Of a stretch of 64,000 nt of DNA, positions 38,388 to 49,996 are shown piece by piece. Source of the DNA: Haliclystus octoradiatus (Eukaryota > Cnidaria > Staurozoa > Stauromedusae > Haliclystidae); assembly GCA_916610825.1 (NCBI GenBank), contig OU744447.1, forward strand, positions 36,945,024 through 37,009,023, written 5' to 3'. Made by a program: the position numbers and the translations under genes. A model generated the notes under the pieces. It saw nothing but the letters and a program-made list of their open reading frames with translations, was not told the origin of the DNA and did not search any database. How positions within the stretch are numbered: the stretch's first letter is position 1; every line of letters begins with the position of its first letter.

Positions 38388-41300
38388 TCAAGATGAATTA
38401 ATTTGTGTTAATCCAATTGTCAAATCATTACTTGCAGTTGCCATGATACCATCTCTAACGTCAATTTCGACAACAGCACTAGTATGCATGCTTGCTGACA
38501 ATAACATTTTGGTTTCACGTCCTGGACTATAAAAGCGTACGGTACCATCTTCAGATCCGACTACGATACTACCACGATAAGAAGCTAACGACGTCGCTTT
38601 TGATGCTTTCTTCCATAATTGAAATGAATTTAATAAAAGAAACCGTTCATGATTGATATTGTAAATATACAATGAGCCTAGAAATCCTGATGCATGTAAA
38701 TAATTAAAACCATTTTCTTTACTGCTATTCAAAGCAAGTACCTGGGTTCCAACCGATACGTTTGTTAATGTTTTACAAGCACGCTTGTCATATACACCGA
38801 TTGTCTTATCCTCAGATCCCGATAATAAAATGTTATCAGATAATTCTAATATACTTAAAACTGATCTTTTATGTTGTGATATTGTTTGAACAACTGCGTT
38901 AGATCTTGTATCAAATAGTCTTACCTTTTTATCATAACATCCTGTTACTATTAAATTATTCTTAAACGACATCGATATTATTGCAGCCGGATGATAATTA
39001 TATGTATCAATTAACATTTCATCTTCCCTACCATTTCTATTTAAATCCCATAGTTTCACCGTACGGTCCCATGATGCACTAGCAAACTGATTGCTTTCAT
39101 TTTCATTGCTTTTCAGTGCCCAGACCCAACCCTGCAAAATAAAATATCAATAGAAATTTAAAAATATCGAAGACAACGTTGACTTGCTCTCGAAAGTTTA
39201 GCCTGCGTGTGTGTGTGTGTGTGTATTTTTTTATTTTAATTCGTAACCAAAATGAGCATTAAAGTCCGTTTACATTATTGATACGAATTATAATTAAACA
39301 TATAAATTAAATATAATTAAATGTTAAATTAATATAATAAATTAATATAATATAATAATAATAATAAAATAATAATTAAATATAATTGAATATAATTAAA
39401 CATTACTGATACGAATAATATAATTAAACGTTACATTGGATAAAGCGAGAAAAATCCTTCAGATTGCTTTCTTTCGAATTGTTTTCGAGCTTCAACTTTG
39501 AAATTCTCTCTATCATTTATCGTTGATACCTCAATTGGTAATGTTGACCAGAGTCGAAGACTAACAGCTACAAACGATCTTGCCATCCCGCCATACTTAA
39601 CTCTAGGCTGCTTCGCTCGGAAACTTCCTCTCAAGTTGTACTTAGATCTATCCATCTCTAATAGATAATATAATGATCTTGGTGATTTTTGGGCTATTAT
39701 TTGTTGTACAATTGAAGTAGCTTTCACAGCAACTTCAATGTCCGGATCAATTGGCGGAGCACTAATACGTAGATTATGGTAAGCTCTTTTATAGAATAAT
39801 CTTATCTTTTTTCGTTCTGTTTGTGGCATGTTAAACATAAATAAGTTACCATAATCCAAAAGTGGCTTTATGTATACTTTGAAGAGCGACGTAGCAATTT
39901 CTTCTTTTATTAAATATCTCAAAGGTCTAAGTTGACTAAGACAGTAATTTGCTTTCTTTAGACACTTTCTCAAATGATCTCTAAAGCTGAGTTTATTATC
40001 AATTGTTATACCAAGAAGATTGATTGACTTTGATAATGGTATGGTATTGTTGTCAATTACGATATTAGATATTTCTTCGTTAGCGTTTGGTCTTACTGAA
40101 ATACACATAACAGTGGTTTTTGATGGATTTATAGTTATGAAGTTATCGTCAAACCATTTGACAATGAGTGATATATCATTATTCATTACAGTTGATGTTG
40201 TTGAGTTTTTAGCACCTGACATGTAGACGGTGGTATCATCAGCATATCGAAGTAAAGATGAATCGATATCGGCATAAGATAAATCATTTACATATATATT
40301 AAATAATGTTGGCCCTATAACGCTACCTTGTGGTACTCCACGCAGTGATTCATAAGATGTTGATATCCTTCCATTTATTTTGACAGATTGTGTTCTATTG
40401 CTTAAGTAGCTTTCGATCAGTGTGCAGCTGCTGTTGTCCAATCAATAGCATTCAAGCTTTCTAATCAGGAGCGTGTGATGAATCATGTCAAAAGCCTTGG
40501 ATAGGTCAAGTGCAGTAATGATTGAAGAGTTTCCATTCTTGTATTCGTTTATACAGTCTTGAGTGAGTTTCAGTATGGCTAACTCTGTACTGTGACCAGG
40601 TCTAAATCCAAAAACGTCATCGGCAAATATTGTATAGAAATGATTCTGTAATTGCTTTGTTATTACGTGTTCAAAGGTTTTAGAGATGTGAGAGAGAACA
40701 ATGATAGGGCGGTAGTTACATTTATCGAGAGCATCCCCTTTTTTGTATACTGGTGTTGTTAATCCATACTTCCAATCAGATGGGATCTCGTTTATTGTCA
40801 GTAGATGATTGAAGAGATCAGTTAAGGGTTGAACAATTGAGGGGGAAATCATTTTCAGGAAGGCAGCTGATATATTATCAGGGCCAGTTGATGTTTTTAT
40901 GTCAATTTTCTTTATTATTTTCAGTACTTCTTCATCATTTGTATATTTGAAAGTGAATGAAAGGAAAGCTCTTGATTTAATATTAGACACACTTGGGTTT
41001 TCATCTAATTGAGTGTTGTTAAGCTTTGCTGGCTCCGGTGTGCAGGTAGAGAAATAGGATGAAAAAATTTCAGACATTTTAATTGAGCTTGTGAAATGTT
41101 TGTTTCCTTCAATGAGTGACGTAATTGATGAATTTTTGTCTTTACCTAGTCCAGTTAGCTTTTGCAGATTTTGATGGAATTTCTTATGATCGACTTTGGT
41201 GTTTTCTGATAGGTGCTGTTGTATGGCTCTTCTTTTCATCAATGTTACTTTGTTGCGTTGTCGTTTGAAAGCACCTGGATTGTTTTTATCTTTTGATAGT

Positions 41301-44300
41301 CTATCACGTTCTCTGATGGCGTTTTCAACCTCTGAGTTTATCCATGGAGGTCTGTTTCCACGTACTAGTCTTTTGGTTAATGGAGCATGCTTTTCGATCG
41401 TATGATAAAGTAATGAACACCATTTCTTCCATGTTTTATCAGCCGAGAGTAGATTGTTTGATGAATCAACGTAACAGTCATACCAGGGAAGCTGGCTGAG
41501 GTCATTATTTAGTAATTCGAAATCTGTGCATTTCGTCTTTCTGTATGTGGATATTTTAGGCTGTGGACGTTGAATCCTTGACTTTATTGAAGTGTTACAT
41601 ATGCTATGGTCTGATCCACCTGTGGGTGTTATTGATGTTTCGTTGAAAAGTCGCGGATGACACGTCAATTTCACGTCAAGAAGAGTCCCTGATGACGGTC
41701 TAGTTGGTTTGTCTATTAAATTTGTCAGTGCGTAGTCATCAATAATGGTTTGAAGGGAGTTACTGTTATAGCTAGGTATATTCAACATATCACAGTTTAG
41801 ATCACCCAATAATATTAAATGCGATCTCTTACAAAGGATTGCTTCGATGGTACTTCTTAGGTGTTTATAATAAAACGGAATTGACATATTAGGTGGTCTA
41901 TAAGTAAGGAGCATAGTTTGTGTTATCGTGCCAAGTTTTATTTCTGCTATTAATGTTTCGATGTAGTGATTTTCCAGAGATGGTCTTCTTCTGCATTGAA
42001 TGCCTTCTCGCACATACATTAAGAGTCCTCCACCGCTTTGATCACCTTGTCTGTCTTGACGTAATAACCTATAATTATTAATATTCAATTGATTGTCCTT
42101 AATTAGCTTTGTTAGTTTTGTTTCGCAGATACAAATGGCTACAGGATCATTGTCATTAACTATAATGTCTATTTCATGCATCTTGTTTCTGATACTGTTG
42201 CAGTTCCATAAAGTTATGCTATTTTGTTTCTTTTTATTAGGTTTTAATGGACCAGGATTCGGGTGGATGTCTCCACATATTAGTAGCATTGCGCAACTAA
42301 TAAAGTATAGTATTATTGTCTCTATTTTAATGATATGGTTACCTGTGTTGAAAGTGGAGTTATGATTTAATTCAGAGAATGTCGATTTCGTCATAGTACA
42401 TGTTGATATAACCAGTGTGATTTGAATGAAGACCAATAAAAATAGAAATGTTTTCAGATTTGAGTTTAATATCACCATTGCAGTAGAGTTACTATAAATC
42501 AGTCTTTGAAAGTTTCTATTTGAAAAATTATTTCTAAGTTGTTTGGATTTGTTATTGTGCATTCCAGTTTGTAGTCTGTGCTGCTGATTGTTAATAGGCA
42601 TTTGTATTTCTGTGATTAATGAGATGCCTGATGTGTGATGACAGAAAGTCGATATTAAGTGTTCCAAAATTTGTATTTTCAATAAGACGCTGGAGGTTGC
42701 TTTGAAATATTGGGCAGGATCCATCAAATGTATGATGAGTCGTAGCTTTTGATTCAAAATGTTCTGAGAATGAACAGGTAGCACAACTTCTCTCTTTGTC
42801 TGAAAGTTTAGTGCAGAAAGGCTCAGTTTCATCATAGTGATGTTTACCACAATGAAAACAGATGGGAAGATCATCTTTGAAATTGCAATTTTTCTTAGAA
42901 TGACCAAAGCCAGAGCAGTGAGTACATCTACTAGGTCTTATGTCAGGATATGTCTCTGTTTTTAGAATTGAGTCGATAGTTAAATACATTCCATTTCTTA
43001 ACAGATTCGAAAAGGCAGTTGGGGATAGACGTACCGACGCAGTCCTATAGGCGTTTTTGTTTTTGTTGGGAAAAACAAAGACGTTAGTAATTTCGTCGCC
43101 ATCTGGAAAGATATCTTTGTTATCCTGGAGTAGTGATTTCAGAAGGCTTTCTTTGTCTATCCAATGCGAGACTTTCGGTATTCGAATGCATGGTTCATGC
43201 TTCTTGATTTCTTTGAATTGCACTTTCGATTTGTTTAGTGCTTCTTTAACGTTTACAAGCTCTTTGGAATTAACTTCAACAGTTGTGGATTTCAATGTTG
43301 ACGATACCTTTGTCTGCTTCAAACAGTCTTTGCTTTTTTAGTTTATTTTAAATATTGTCTAAGGGCTCTCTAGAAATAATTTTCGTGTTTAAGTTATTTT
43401 CAAAGTTGAAGCGGTTTTCAAGTATTTTTGGTTGCACGATTGTAGATGAGGATACTACTTGGGACCAGCTTCTGTTTCCAATGCCTTTACTTTGTGATTC
43501 GATAAGGGTTTCCATTTTAAGTTTCATATCCTTGATTTCTTTTATCATTTCTTCAACCAGTGGTTTTACTATGTGACATTCGCATTGTGGATAATCTTTT
43601 TCTGCTTCAGCGCTACTTATTTTCCTCTTACTCCTACCCGTACTCCTACGCGTACCAGCCCCAAGGTTTTTTCTGAAACCATAGGGTCTGTGAACTAATG
43701 TGTGAGTTCCAGCCCAACAAGTTCCCATGAATTTGGAATATAATTTATGCATTACGTTGTATCATCATTAAAATCATTGTTGCGGCTGATAACTATGACG
43801 CGTTTGACGAAGAGTTGTGATTTTATGACAACAGATGTTTTGTGAATTGGGGTGTGAATAGTCATGGAATAATTTACCAAAATTATATAGGTGCTATTTT
43901 TGATGGGCTGAGAATCACACATTAGTTCACAGACCATATGGTTTTAGAAACAAACCTGGAACGCAGGCTATTCAAAGTTATACCTTGGTAGAGAACGGGC
44001 TAGGAAACTATGTCAGATTAGACTATAGACCGTTTATAAGGTAGCATTACGCCACAGATAATAATGAGTCCAAACAATTTATCAAAAGAGAAATTTATCT
44101 TTTTTTTTAGAGCAGATGCTTGAATGTTTGACTTGCTTAGCCTAAACAGATCTGTGTCATGCCGAACTTGATGGATTGGGTCAAATTGGGTCAATTGATG
44201 TCAACCGTTTTGCATAAAAAGCGTAATTTAAAAAAACAACATTATTTTACTTGTAGACCTTTAAGCAGGGTCCGACAAAAGTAGGAATCCTGGCAGTGTC

Positions 44301-45367
44301 GAAATGATAAGCAGTATCAGATAAGGGTTACCACTGTTTGCAGTGTTTGGAGCTATAACAGCACATCCATGGTCCTCATCTATGCAAAATAAAGAAGTTT
44401 GGCTGGAAATATTGGTTGTATACAAATATTTTATTTATGACAATATTGAATAGGATATTTCTTTCTGTTTTACAAGCTACCAGTCTGCAGAAAAGGGAAG
44501 TTTTCGCTGAGATCTCAGGTGCGCAACAGCAAATACTTTGTTGACATTTGATTGTAAAATATCCAAATATCGTTGAATCTCGGGTGCGCCATTGCCATAA
44601 TCTGCAAGACTAACAAGCTAGATAATCAGCCGTCAAAGTTAAAAAGCAATAATTTACAAAGTTTATCGGTGGGTCGTTGCCCTGGTTGCCTTAACGCAAG
44701 AGCCGCTACTTTGATAGAGTCTCCTAGACTCAAATAAAATAGAATGTTTTAATGAAGACATTTCATGTTGCGTTTGGTATGTCACGGCTTGAACTGGACG
44801 TGAACATGTGCACATTGTACCTACCTTATGAGCAGCAAGACTTTGAACACATTGATGTGTTCGAGTGTCCCATATTGCAATCGTTCTGTCTCTTGCGCCA
44901 GAAATACATAATTTACCACCAGGCACAATGTTTACAGAATCAACCGGTGCGTAATGACGGCATAATTTTGATGTATGTATTTTATCAGATTGCAATGAAT
45001 ACGATCTTAGAGTTAATGCATCGTCATATGAACAAGCAGCTTCTCTCCATGATGATAAATAAACATCATTTTCAGAGGGTTTAAATTCTTGGAAATCAGG
45101 AAATTTGATCCCTAAAATAGATTTCCACGATCCTTCTGAACATATAATATTATAAAATGTTCTACATGTTTTTGCAACTGATGAAATTAAATGTCTAAAA
45201 TCTATCTTTGCAAATATTTTGAGTATAATTTCTTCAGGTAAATCAGTAATGAGGAACATTTGCGCAATATTGTCTGTTTGACTTTCTCGAACTTCTTCTA
45301 GGTCTGATTCTGAAGAGTTTTTATCAATCTTCTTTGGGAAGAAATGCTCAACTGTAAATGTTTCCAT
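38388..45367 (-). CDS. FBXW9: F-box/WD40-repeat protein, FBXW9-like
   Basis: Two minus-strand exons join in phase: 45367-44825 (181 codons) and 39131-38388 (247 codons plus stop), 428 residues. An F-box lies near residues 38-80: ITDLPEEIILKIFAKIDF then AKTCRTFYNIICSEGSWK. WD40 blades follow: SGARDRTIAIWDTRTHQCV, then across the junction AAHK|GWVWALK, SASWDRTVKLWDL, TGCYDKKVRLFDT, SGSEDKTIGVYDK and a last TASNDLTIG. The F-box should bind SKP1 in an SCF ubiquitin ligase, with the propeller holding the substrate. Overall order and length fit FBXW9; the symbol is by recognition only. The frame stays open upstream of ATG 45367 to an AG at 45462-45461, so an upstream exon, or a 5' UTR starting there, is possible. 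The intron carries a LINE in the same orientation. Confidence 0.82.
39207..39226. repeat. Short (GT)n microsatellite
   Basis: About nine GT units after TAGCCTGC, inside the F-box gene intron. Confidence 0.7.
39431..42601 (-). pseudogene. LINE ORF2: 2A-like motif, endonuclease and reverse transcriptase, one internal stop
   Basis: About 1055 codons. A start at 42601 overlaps the ORF1 stop by 11 bases (ATGCCTATTAA), suggesting termination-reinitiation. The N-terminal part has hydrophobic stretches and CGDIHPNPGP, a 2A-like ribosome-skipping motif. An AP-type endonuclease follows: LWNCNSIRNKM, CICETKL, LLGDLNCDML and GGSDHSICN. The reverse transcriptase shows KKGDALDKCNYRPI, FGFRPGHST, LDLSKAFD, GVPQGSVIGP and the catalytic YADD. 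A single TGA at 40444-40442, between LECY and LDNSS, interrupts the frame where this family usually has Gly. Otherwise the frame is intact, so the insertion is probably young. Confidence 0.9.
42591..43654 (-). pseudogene. LINE ORF1 (gag-like, zinc knuckle), broken
   Basis: Two open pieces in different frames: 43654-43348, with a coiled-coil-like stretch (PLVEEMIKEIKDMKLKMETL) and SWSQVV, and 43322-42591 with CCHC-type knuckles CTHCSGFGHSKKNC and CFHCGKHHYDETEPFC. They are separated by stops in both frames near 43325-43350. ORF1 proteins of this type bind the element RNA. The open frame extends 5' to 43752, but those residues come from the flanking TIR element, not from the LINE. Confidence 0.75.
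43655..43970. mobile_element. TAGCCTGCG-type TIR element next to the LINE 5' end
   Basis: Inverted halves: ACCAGCCCCAAGGTTTTTTC then CATAGGGTCTGTGAACTAAT on the left, and ATTAGTTCACAGACCATATG then AACCTGGAACGCAGGCTA on the right. The outermost left bases (TAGCCTGCGA in the copy at 33352) are missing here, where the LINE begins. Confidence 0.7.
43971..44824. other. F-box gene intron, 5' part
   Basis: No exon or clear repeat end recognised between the TIR element and exon 1 of the F-box gene. Confidence 0.4.
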
Positions 45368-45982
45368 TGTAAATGGTAAATTACCAACGCAAGATAAGAT
45401 GTTTAAAGTACGAATAGCCACATCTTTGACAGTGCACCATATCTTGGCGATAACGCTTCTCTAAGCAAAAACAACAATAAACTCTCAAAAACCATAAAAA
45501 TTTGAAATTGAATAAAAAGTTGTCGAGATTCCAGAAAACCTCAACCACTGTATCAACATAGCCTCGACCATTTTGTTGTCAAGACCTTGTCTGAGTTGAG
45601 CCATATTGAGGTAGATTCACAACAAATTAACAACCATTCAAGCTCGCTGTGGGAGCATGTGATGCTGTCTAACAGCCTTATTAAGAAATAAGTCAAGACA
45701 AAAAAGCATACAAATTGCTATAAATTAAAATAAATTGTTTTGAAATATTTTTATATGAGATATTTATTCAAGACATTTTTCAAAAAGCAGGACCTGCTAC
45801 GATCTAGACTCTAGTTAGACCAATTTTGATCTCGCTAGACCAGTGAGCCCGAGGCTGCTCCGTGCGAGGCTCTTTTTCGAGAGACTTTCCGAAGGCTTTC
45901 TCTTCGTTCTCTCTCTGCTCATGTTCTATGAGAAATAATTAAAGCGACCAATCTATATTAAATCTGGTCATCGGCTGCCAAT
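45368..45982. promoter_or_regulatory. Head-to-head intergenic region, likely bidirectional promoter
   Basis: The FBXW9-like gene (minus) and RACK1 (plus) start codons are 615 bp apart and point away from each other. A pyrimidine tract CTTTCTCTTCGTTCTCTCTC at about 45896-45915 resembles a 5' TOP element, expected for RACK1, which is co-regulated with ribosomal proteins. On the other strand TTTTTGCTTAG|AGAAGCG at 45461 is a good splice acceptor. Confidence 0.5.
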
Positions 45983-48900
45983 ATGACCGAACAATTATCA
46001 CTGAGAGGAACTCTTAAAGGTCACAATGGCTGGGTTACACAAATTGCAACTACTCCTCAAGCACCTGATATGATTTTATCCAGTTCAAGGGGTAGGTTTA
46101 TTTCTGATTTTCAAACCTATTTATTTTAGCTACGATGCTTGCCATAACAATATACTGAAGTAGATGTGGATGTTACTTTATTCTGCATAACTCCTTTGTG
46201 TGTATTCCTACTGGAATATGTTATTTTAAGGCCATAGTAATTGCCAAAATCATATACTTCATTGAGGAAAGTATGTTTATTTTGATGTCAATTTGATATT
46301 TTAAGTCAGAGTAATTGATTTTCTAAGACTGAAATCTACCCACACGTGTAGATTAATTACAATAATGTATTTTGGCTCAGATACCTTTATTAATGACCCG
46401 TATAATGGTTAACTTTATTGTGCACGAATAACGGTCCTGACTCCTCCTGCATCTATCAGCAAGACAGCAGACAGCATGTCTGCTAGATGACGAAGTGTTG
46501 AAATCTTGAATAATTATTTGTAGCCTACCCACTTAATTACTTCTATATAAGTTGTAATAATGTTGTTATACAATTTTGATGAACATGATTCGTTAAATCC
46601 TCTGTTTTTGCCAAACTGAAACGTGATACGAAGCTGAAACAATGTAGCTTGTTATTTTTGAATCCTATTGTGAATGACTGCAAAGGGAAGCATACATACC
46701 TTAGATGTTAGATGTTAGTGTAACATTGTCATACTATCACAAAGACTGTAGAGTATGTTGTATCAAGTGCTATCAGTTTCTTGGTCACTTCAGAACCATC
46801 TATAAAGCCTGGTTCCCATATAGCAAATTTGCCTGCAACATTTGCCTGGGCCACAGACGTAGACATTTAATGACCTTTTTCTATTGTTTCAACCAAATAT
46901 CGTTCGTCTTGCTTGGCTCATTTCAAAGTTGGAGTGAGTTCAACTTCGAAATGTCACAGGCAAATTTGCTATATGGGAACCAGGCTTCATTGTTGAAGTT
47001 TTAATCCTACATAGATATTCAAATTAAATAAATAAACAAGAAGTTTTACTAAATTAACCTCTAATGATACCATCAAGAATTTGTTATTGAAGAGTTTATA
47101 CCATGGGCTTGCCATAGTTCTGTAGAAAGTTAATGTACTAATTCTTATTTAAATTTCAGGTTTACCTTGAAACAATGTAGCCTGTAAATGTAAACAAAGT
47201 AAATGTCTATGGGCATGTAAATATCGTTTTGTAAATTGTTGCCATAATTGAGATATTTATTGGATTGGAATGTTGTAATCTGTATTTATCACAGATCAAA
47301 CTTTTTGAAACTAGCAGTTTTTCTCGTATTTTGGAGCCTTGTTTTATATTAGGATTTTGGAATAAATTTTCAAATATTTAACCAACTATTTAATTTATAT
47401 TCAACTAGATAAAAGCTTGATCATTTGGGAATTGACCAAGGATGATATGAACTACGGTGTACCCAAAAGAGCCTTAACCAGTCACAATCATTTCGTCTCT
47501 GACGTTGTCATGTCATCTGATGGACACTTTGCTCTGTCTGGATCATGGGACAACACTCTTCGTCTATGGGATTTGAATTCCGGAGTATCAACTCGTCGAT
47601 TTGTCGGACACACCAAAGATGTTTTGAGCGTTGCTTTCTCATCGGACAATCGTCAAATTGTTTCTGGGTCAAGGGATAAAACTGTCAAATTATGGAATAC
47701 ACTTGGTATGTGTAAATACACCGTTCAAGATGAATGTCATTCCGATTGGGTTTCATGTGTTAGATTCTCACCTAATACCACCAATCCGCTGATTGTATCT
47801 TGTGGATGGGACAAATATGTCAAGGTTAGTCATACTAGCAATAGTCACATCGCCATGGTGTCACTAAGGTTTAGTGTTCTGTGGCAGGCTCCAATGAAAT
47901 AGTTTGCCTTCCTTGATTCTAATTTTTCTTCCAAACATTATTATTGATAACTTCAACAAACATTTTCACATCTTTTGTAGCCTTCGATGGCTCTCAGTCC
48001 GAAGATCCCCCGTTTTATCAATCCCCGGCATCAGAATGTTTCATTAAACACTCTGAGATTGCAATTAAAATGCTTCACAATTCTTGAAAAATGTTGAAAA
48101 AAATGAAATTTGACTTGTATAAAAGCATGTATTTTAAACATAAAGTATAATAACTGAACAAACTTTACTAACTAAAATCAAAAATTCATAATTTTAGTAA
48201 AAACAATATTGATCATTGAAAGCATTCTGAACTCTGCTAGCTTTCCGCAAACCTGCTTCTCATGCAGCGCCGATAAAAATATTTTTCCTTTCGGGACTCC
48301 AAAGTTTGTTTCCAAAATGTTTTGATATACAATGTAACTCGCTTATGTGCAATTCGGATAAGTGAATTTCCCGCTATCTGGAACTTGGCTTTGAAAGCTG
48401 TTAAACAATTTTCTGGTCAAGTGCTTGGTAAACAATTTTGGATAACTGCAAATTCGGATAAATGCAATGAAAACCGTTGACAATTTTACTTTGTAACTCG
48501 CTTATGTGCAATTCGGATAAGTGAATTTCCCGCTATCTGGAACTTGGCTTTGAAAGCTGTTAAACAATTTTCTGGTCAAGTGCTTGGTAAACAATTTTGG
48601 ATAACTGCAAATTCGGATAAATGCAATGAAAACCGTTGACAATTTTACTTGCACTTAAGCAGGTTACCCTGTATTCATTTTCACATCTTTTTATTTTATG
48701 GATTATTGTCATGAAAATATGACAACAACTACAGGTTTTTCCCAAAGAAGAGAAAGCTGATTTTTTTTGGTTTGTATTATAAAAAACTAAACTACAACTA
48801 CAATTGTGCGGTATTGTTGTAGTTGCTAAGGTGTTTACCACGGCCTGCAAGTTATTGGGTTCGATCCCTGGCTGGAGCACTATTGGTTGGCGTCAGGAAA

Positions 48901-49996
48901 TAGCCGAAGGGCATCAGGCTATTAAATGCTCACAAACTTCAAAATACTAACAAAATAACTAACCACTCTGGTAGAAAAAGCTCTAAACTTACCCAGTTTG
49001 TGGATAATGATAAATTCGAAAAAACAAAAATTTCCTCTACTTCCTTCTGAATTTGTGTCAGCCTTTCCGGACTGTTCCCCAATTTCATCGAACCCTATTC
49101 CCATGATCCTGCACTTTGTGTGACAACCTAATTGCCGCCAGTTGATGATTTTATTTTATTTTAGGTTTGGGATTTGAGCAACTGCCGTTTGAAGCTCAAC
49201 CACCGTGGTCACTCTGGTTATTTGAACACTGTTACTGTCTCTCCCGATGGTTCCCTCTGTGCCTCAGGTGGCAAAGATGGTTTGGCCATGTTGTGGGATC
49301 TTAACGAAGGAAAACATCTTTACACTTTAGAAGGTGGTGATACCATCAATGCCTTATGTTTCAGTCCTAACCGATACTGGCTTTGTGCCGCCGTTGGAGA
49401 CAGCGTCAAGATCTGGGTAAGCCAAATTTTTGATGCAATTATTTTTAATATATGATTATTTCTGAGTTTGATTTCCCATCTTTGTATATTGTAATTTCTA
49501 TCTGGTTTTATCGACACTGAAATACAGTGACTTGTGTAAGTCGGATTTTCGAGTATTGTCTCTCAAAGACTGCAATTGTCATTTGTGTTGTTTCGGTGTC
49601 AATGGATTTATTGGAAAGTTGAGGTCGTCTAGAACATTTCAAACTCTTAGTTGTTCCCTCTCAAATATGAATTAAGGATGTTCCGCTATACACCAGACGA
49701 TATTACATCAAAAATTCGATTCTTGATTGTCTAGCCATTCTATTAAAAAAAATGTTGATGGTTGATCTGACAGAAACTGTTATATCGCTGCAAATGCAAA
49801 TTATCCCTAATCAATTTTATGAATTTTTCAGGATTTGGAAAATAAATCTGTTGTTGATGAATTGCGACAAGAACCAGTTGGACCCAAGCAAACACCAATT
49901 TCATGCATTTCTCTTGCATGGTCTGCTGATGGTCAAACTCTTTTTGCTGGTTATACGGACAGTGTTATTCGAGTATGGCAAGTTACGAAAGCATAA
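45983..49996 (+). CDS. RACK1: RACK1, ribosome-associated WD40 scaffold
   Basis: Four exons join in phase: 45983-46091, 47409-47824, 49165-49416 and 49832-49996, giving 313 residues (human RACK1 has 317). It starts [20 protein letters not shown] and ends [10 protein letters not shown], with seven WD40 blades: [78 protein letters not shown] and [17 protein letters not shown]1 is a core protein of the 40S subunit and a scaffold for PKC and other kinases, cytosolic and ribosome-bound. The ATG gives the conserved N-terminus. The gene is head-to-head with the F-box gene. Introns are 0.4-1.3 kb and hold a MITE, a tandem duplication and a tRNA-like repeat. Confidence 0.98.
46569..46646 (+). ncRNA. 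Weak C/D-box snoRNA candidate in RACK1 intron 1
   Basis: TGATGA (46577-46582), CTGA (46616-46619), GTGATAC (46623-46629) and CTGA (46634-46637) occur in C, D', C', D order, with an imperfect flanking stem. The C'-D gap of 4 bases is too short for a second guide, and the base before TGATGA is not a purine. Vertebrate RACK1 introns host snoRNAs, which is the only reason to look here. Confidence 0.2.
46805..46987. mobile_element. MITE with perfect 31-bp terminal inverted repeats in RACK1 intron 1
   Basis: Left end AAGCCTGGTTCCCATATAGC followed by AAATTTGCCTG; right end the exact inverse (46957-46987). 183 bp, no transposase. Confidence 0.9.
48334..48649. repeat. Two tandem copies of a 159-bp unit in RACK1 intron 2
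   Basis: GTAACTCGCTTATGTGCAAT starts at 48334 and again at 48493; the copies are near-identical through GAAAACCGTTGACAATTTTA. The unit contains CGGATAA motifs several times. This is a recent local duplication. Confidence 0.92.
48806..48890 (+). mobile_element. Second tRNA-like (SINE head) repeat in RACK1 intron 2
   Basis: GGGTTCGATCCCTGGCTGGA is a strong box B context, with a box A-like TTGTAGTTGCTAAGGTGTT about 35 bases upstream. It does not match the GGATTAGCTCAG SINE family and lacks a clean cloverleaf, so a decayed SINE is more likely than a tRNA gene. Confidence 0.4.

Larger units (their letters stand above)
39300..43654 (-). mobile_element. L2/CR1-like non-LTR retrotransposon, nearly full length, inactivated
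   Basis: Minus-strand element in the intron of the F-box gene. It holds ORF1 pieces (43654-42591) with zinc knuckles, ORF2 (42601-39431) with endonuclease and reverse transcriptase, and an AT-rich 3' tail of TTTAATTATATT-like repeats to about 39300. The 5' boundary falls inside a TIR element whose halves lie at 43655 onward, so the LINE looks 5'-truncated or inserted there. ORF1 is broken and ORF2 has one internal stop. Confidence 0.9.

Noticed and set aside
43655..43752. Start of LINE ORF1 at 43752
   Set aside because: The first 30 or so codons are TIR-element sequence, as shown by the inverse copy at 43915-43970.
46705..47004. 99-codon plus-strand frame in RACK1 intron 1
   Set aside because: It overlaps a MITE with perfect terminal inverted repeats and has no protein-like conservation signal.
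48334..48649. Satellite seed in RACK1 intron
   Set aside because: Only two copies and no relation to the 75-bp unit; a simple local duplication.
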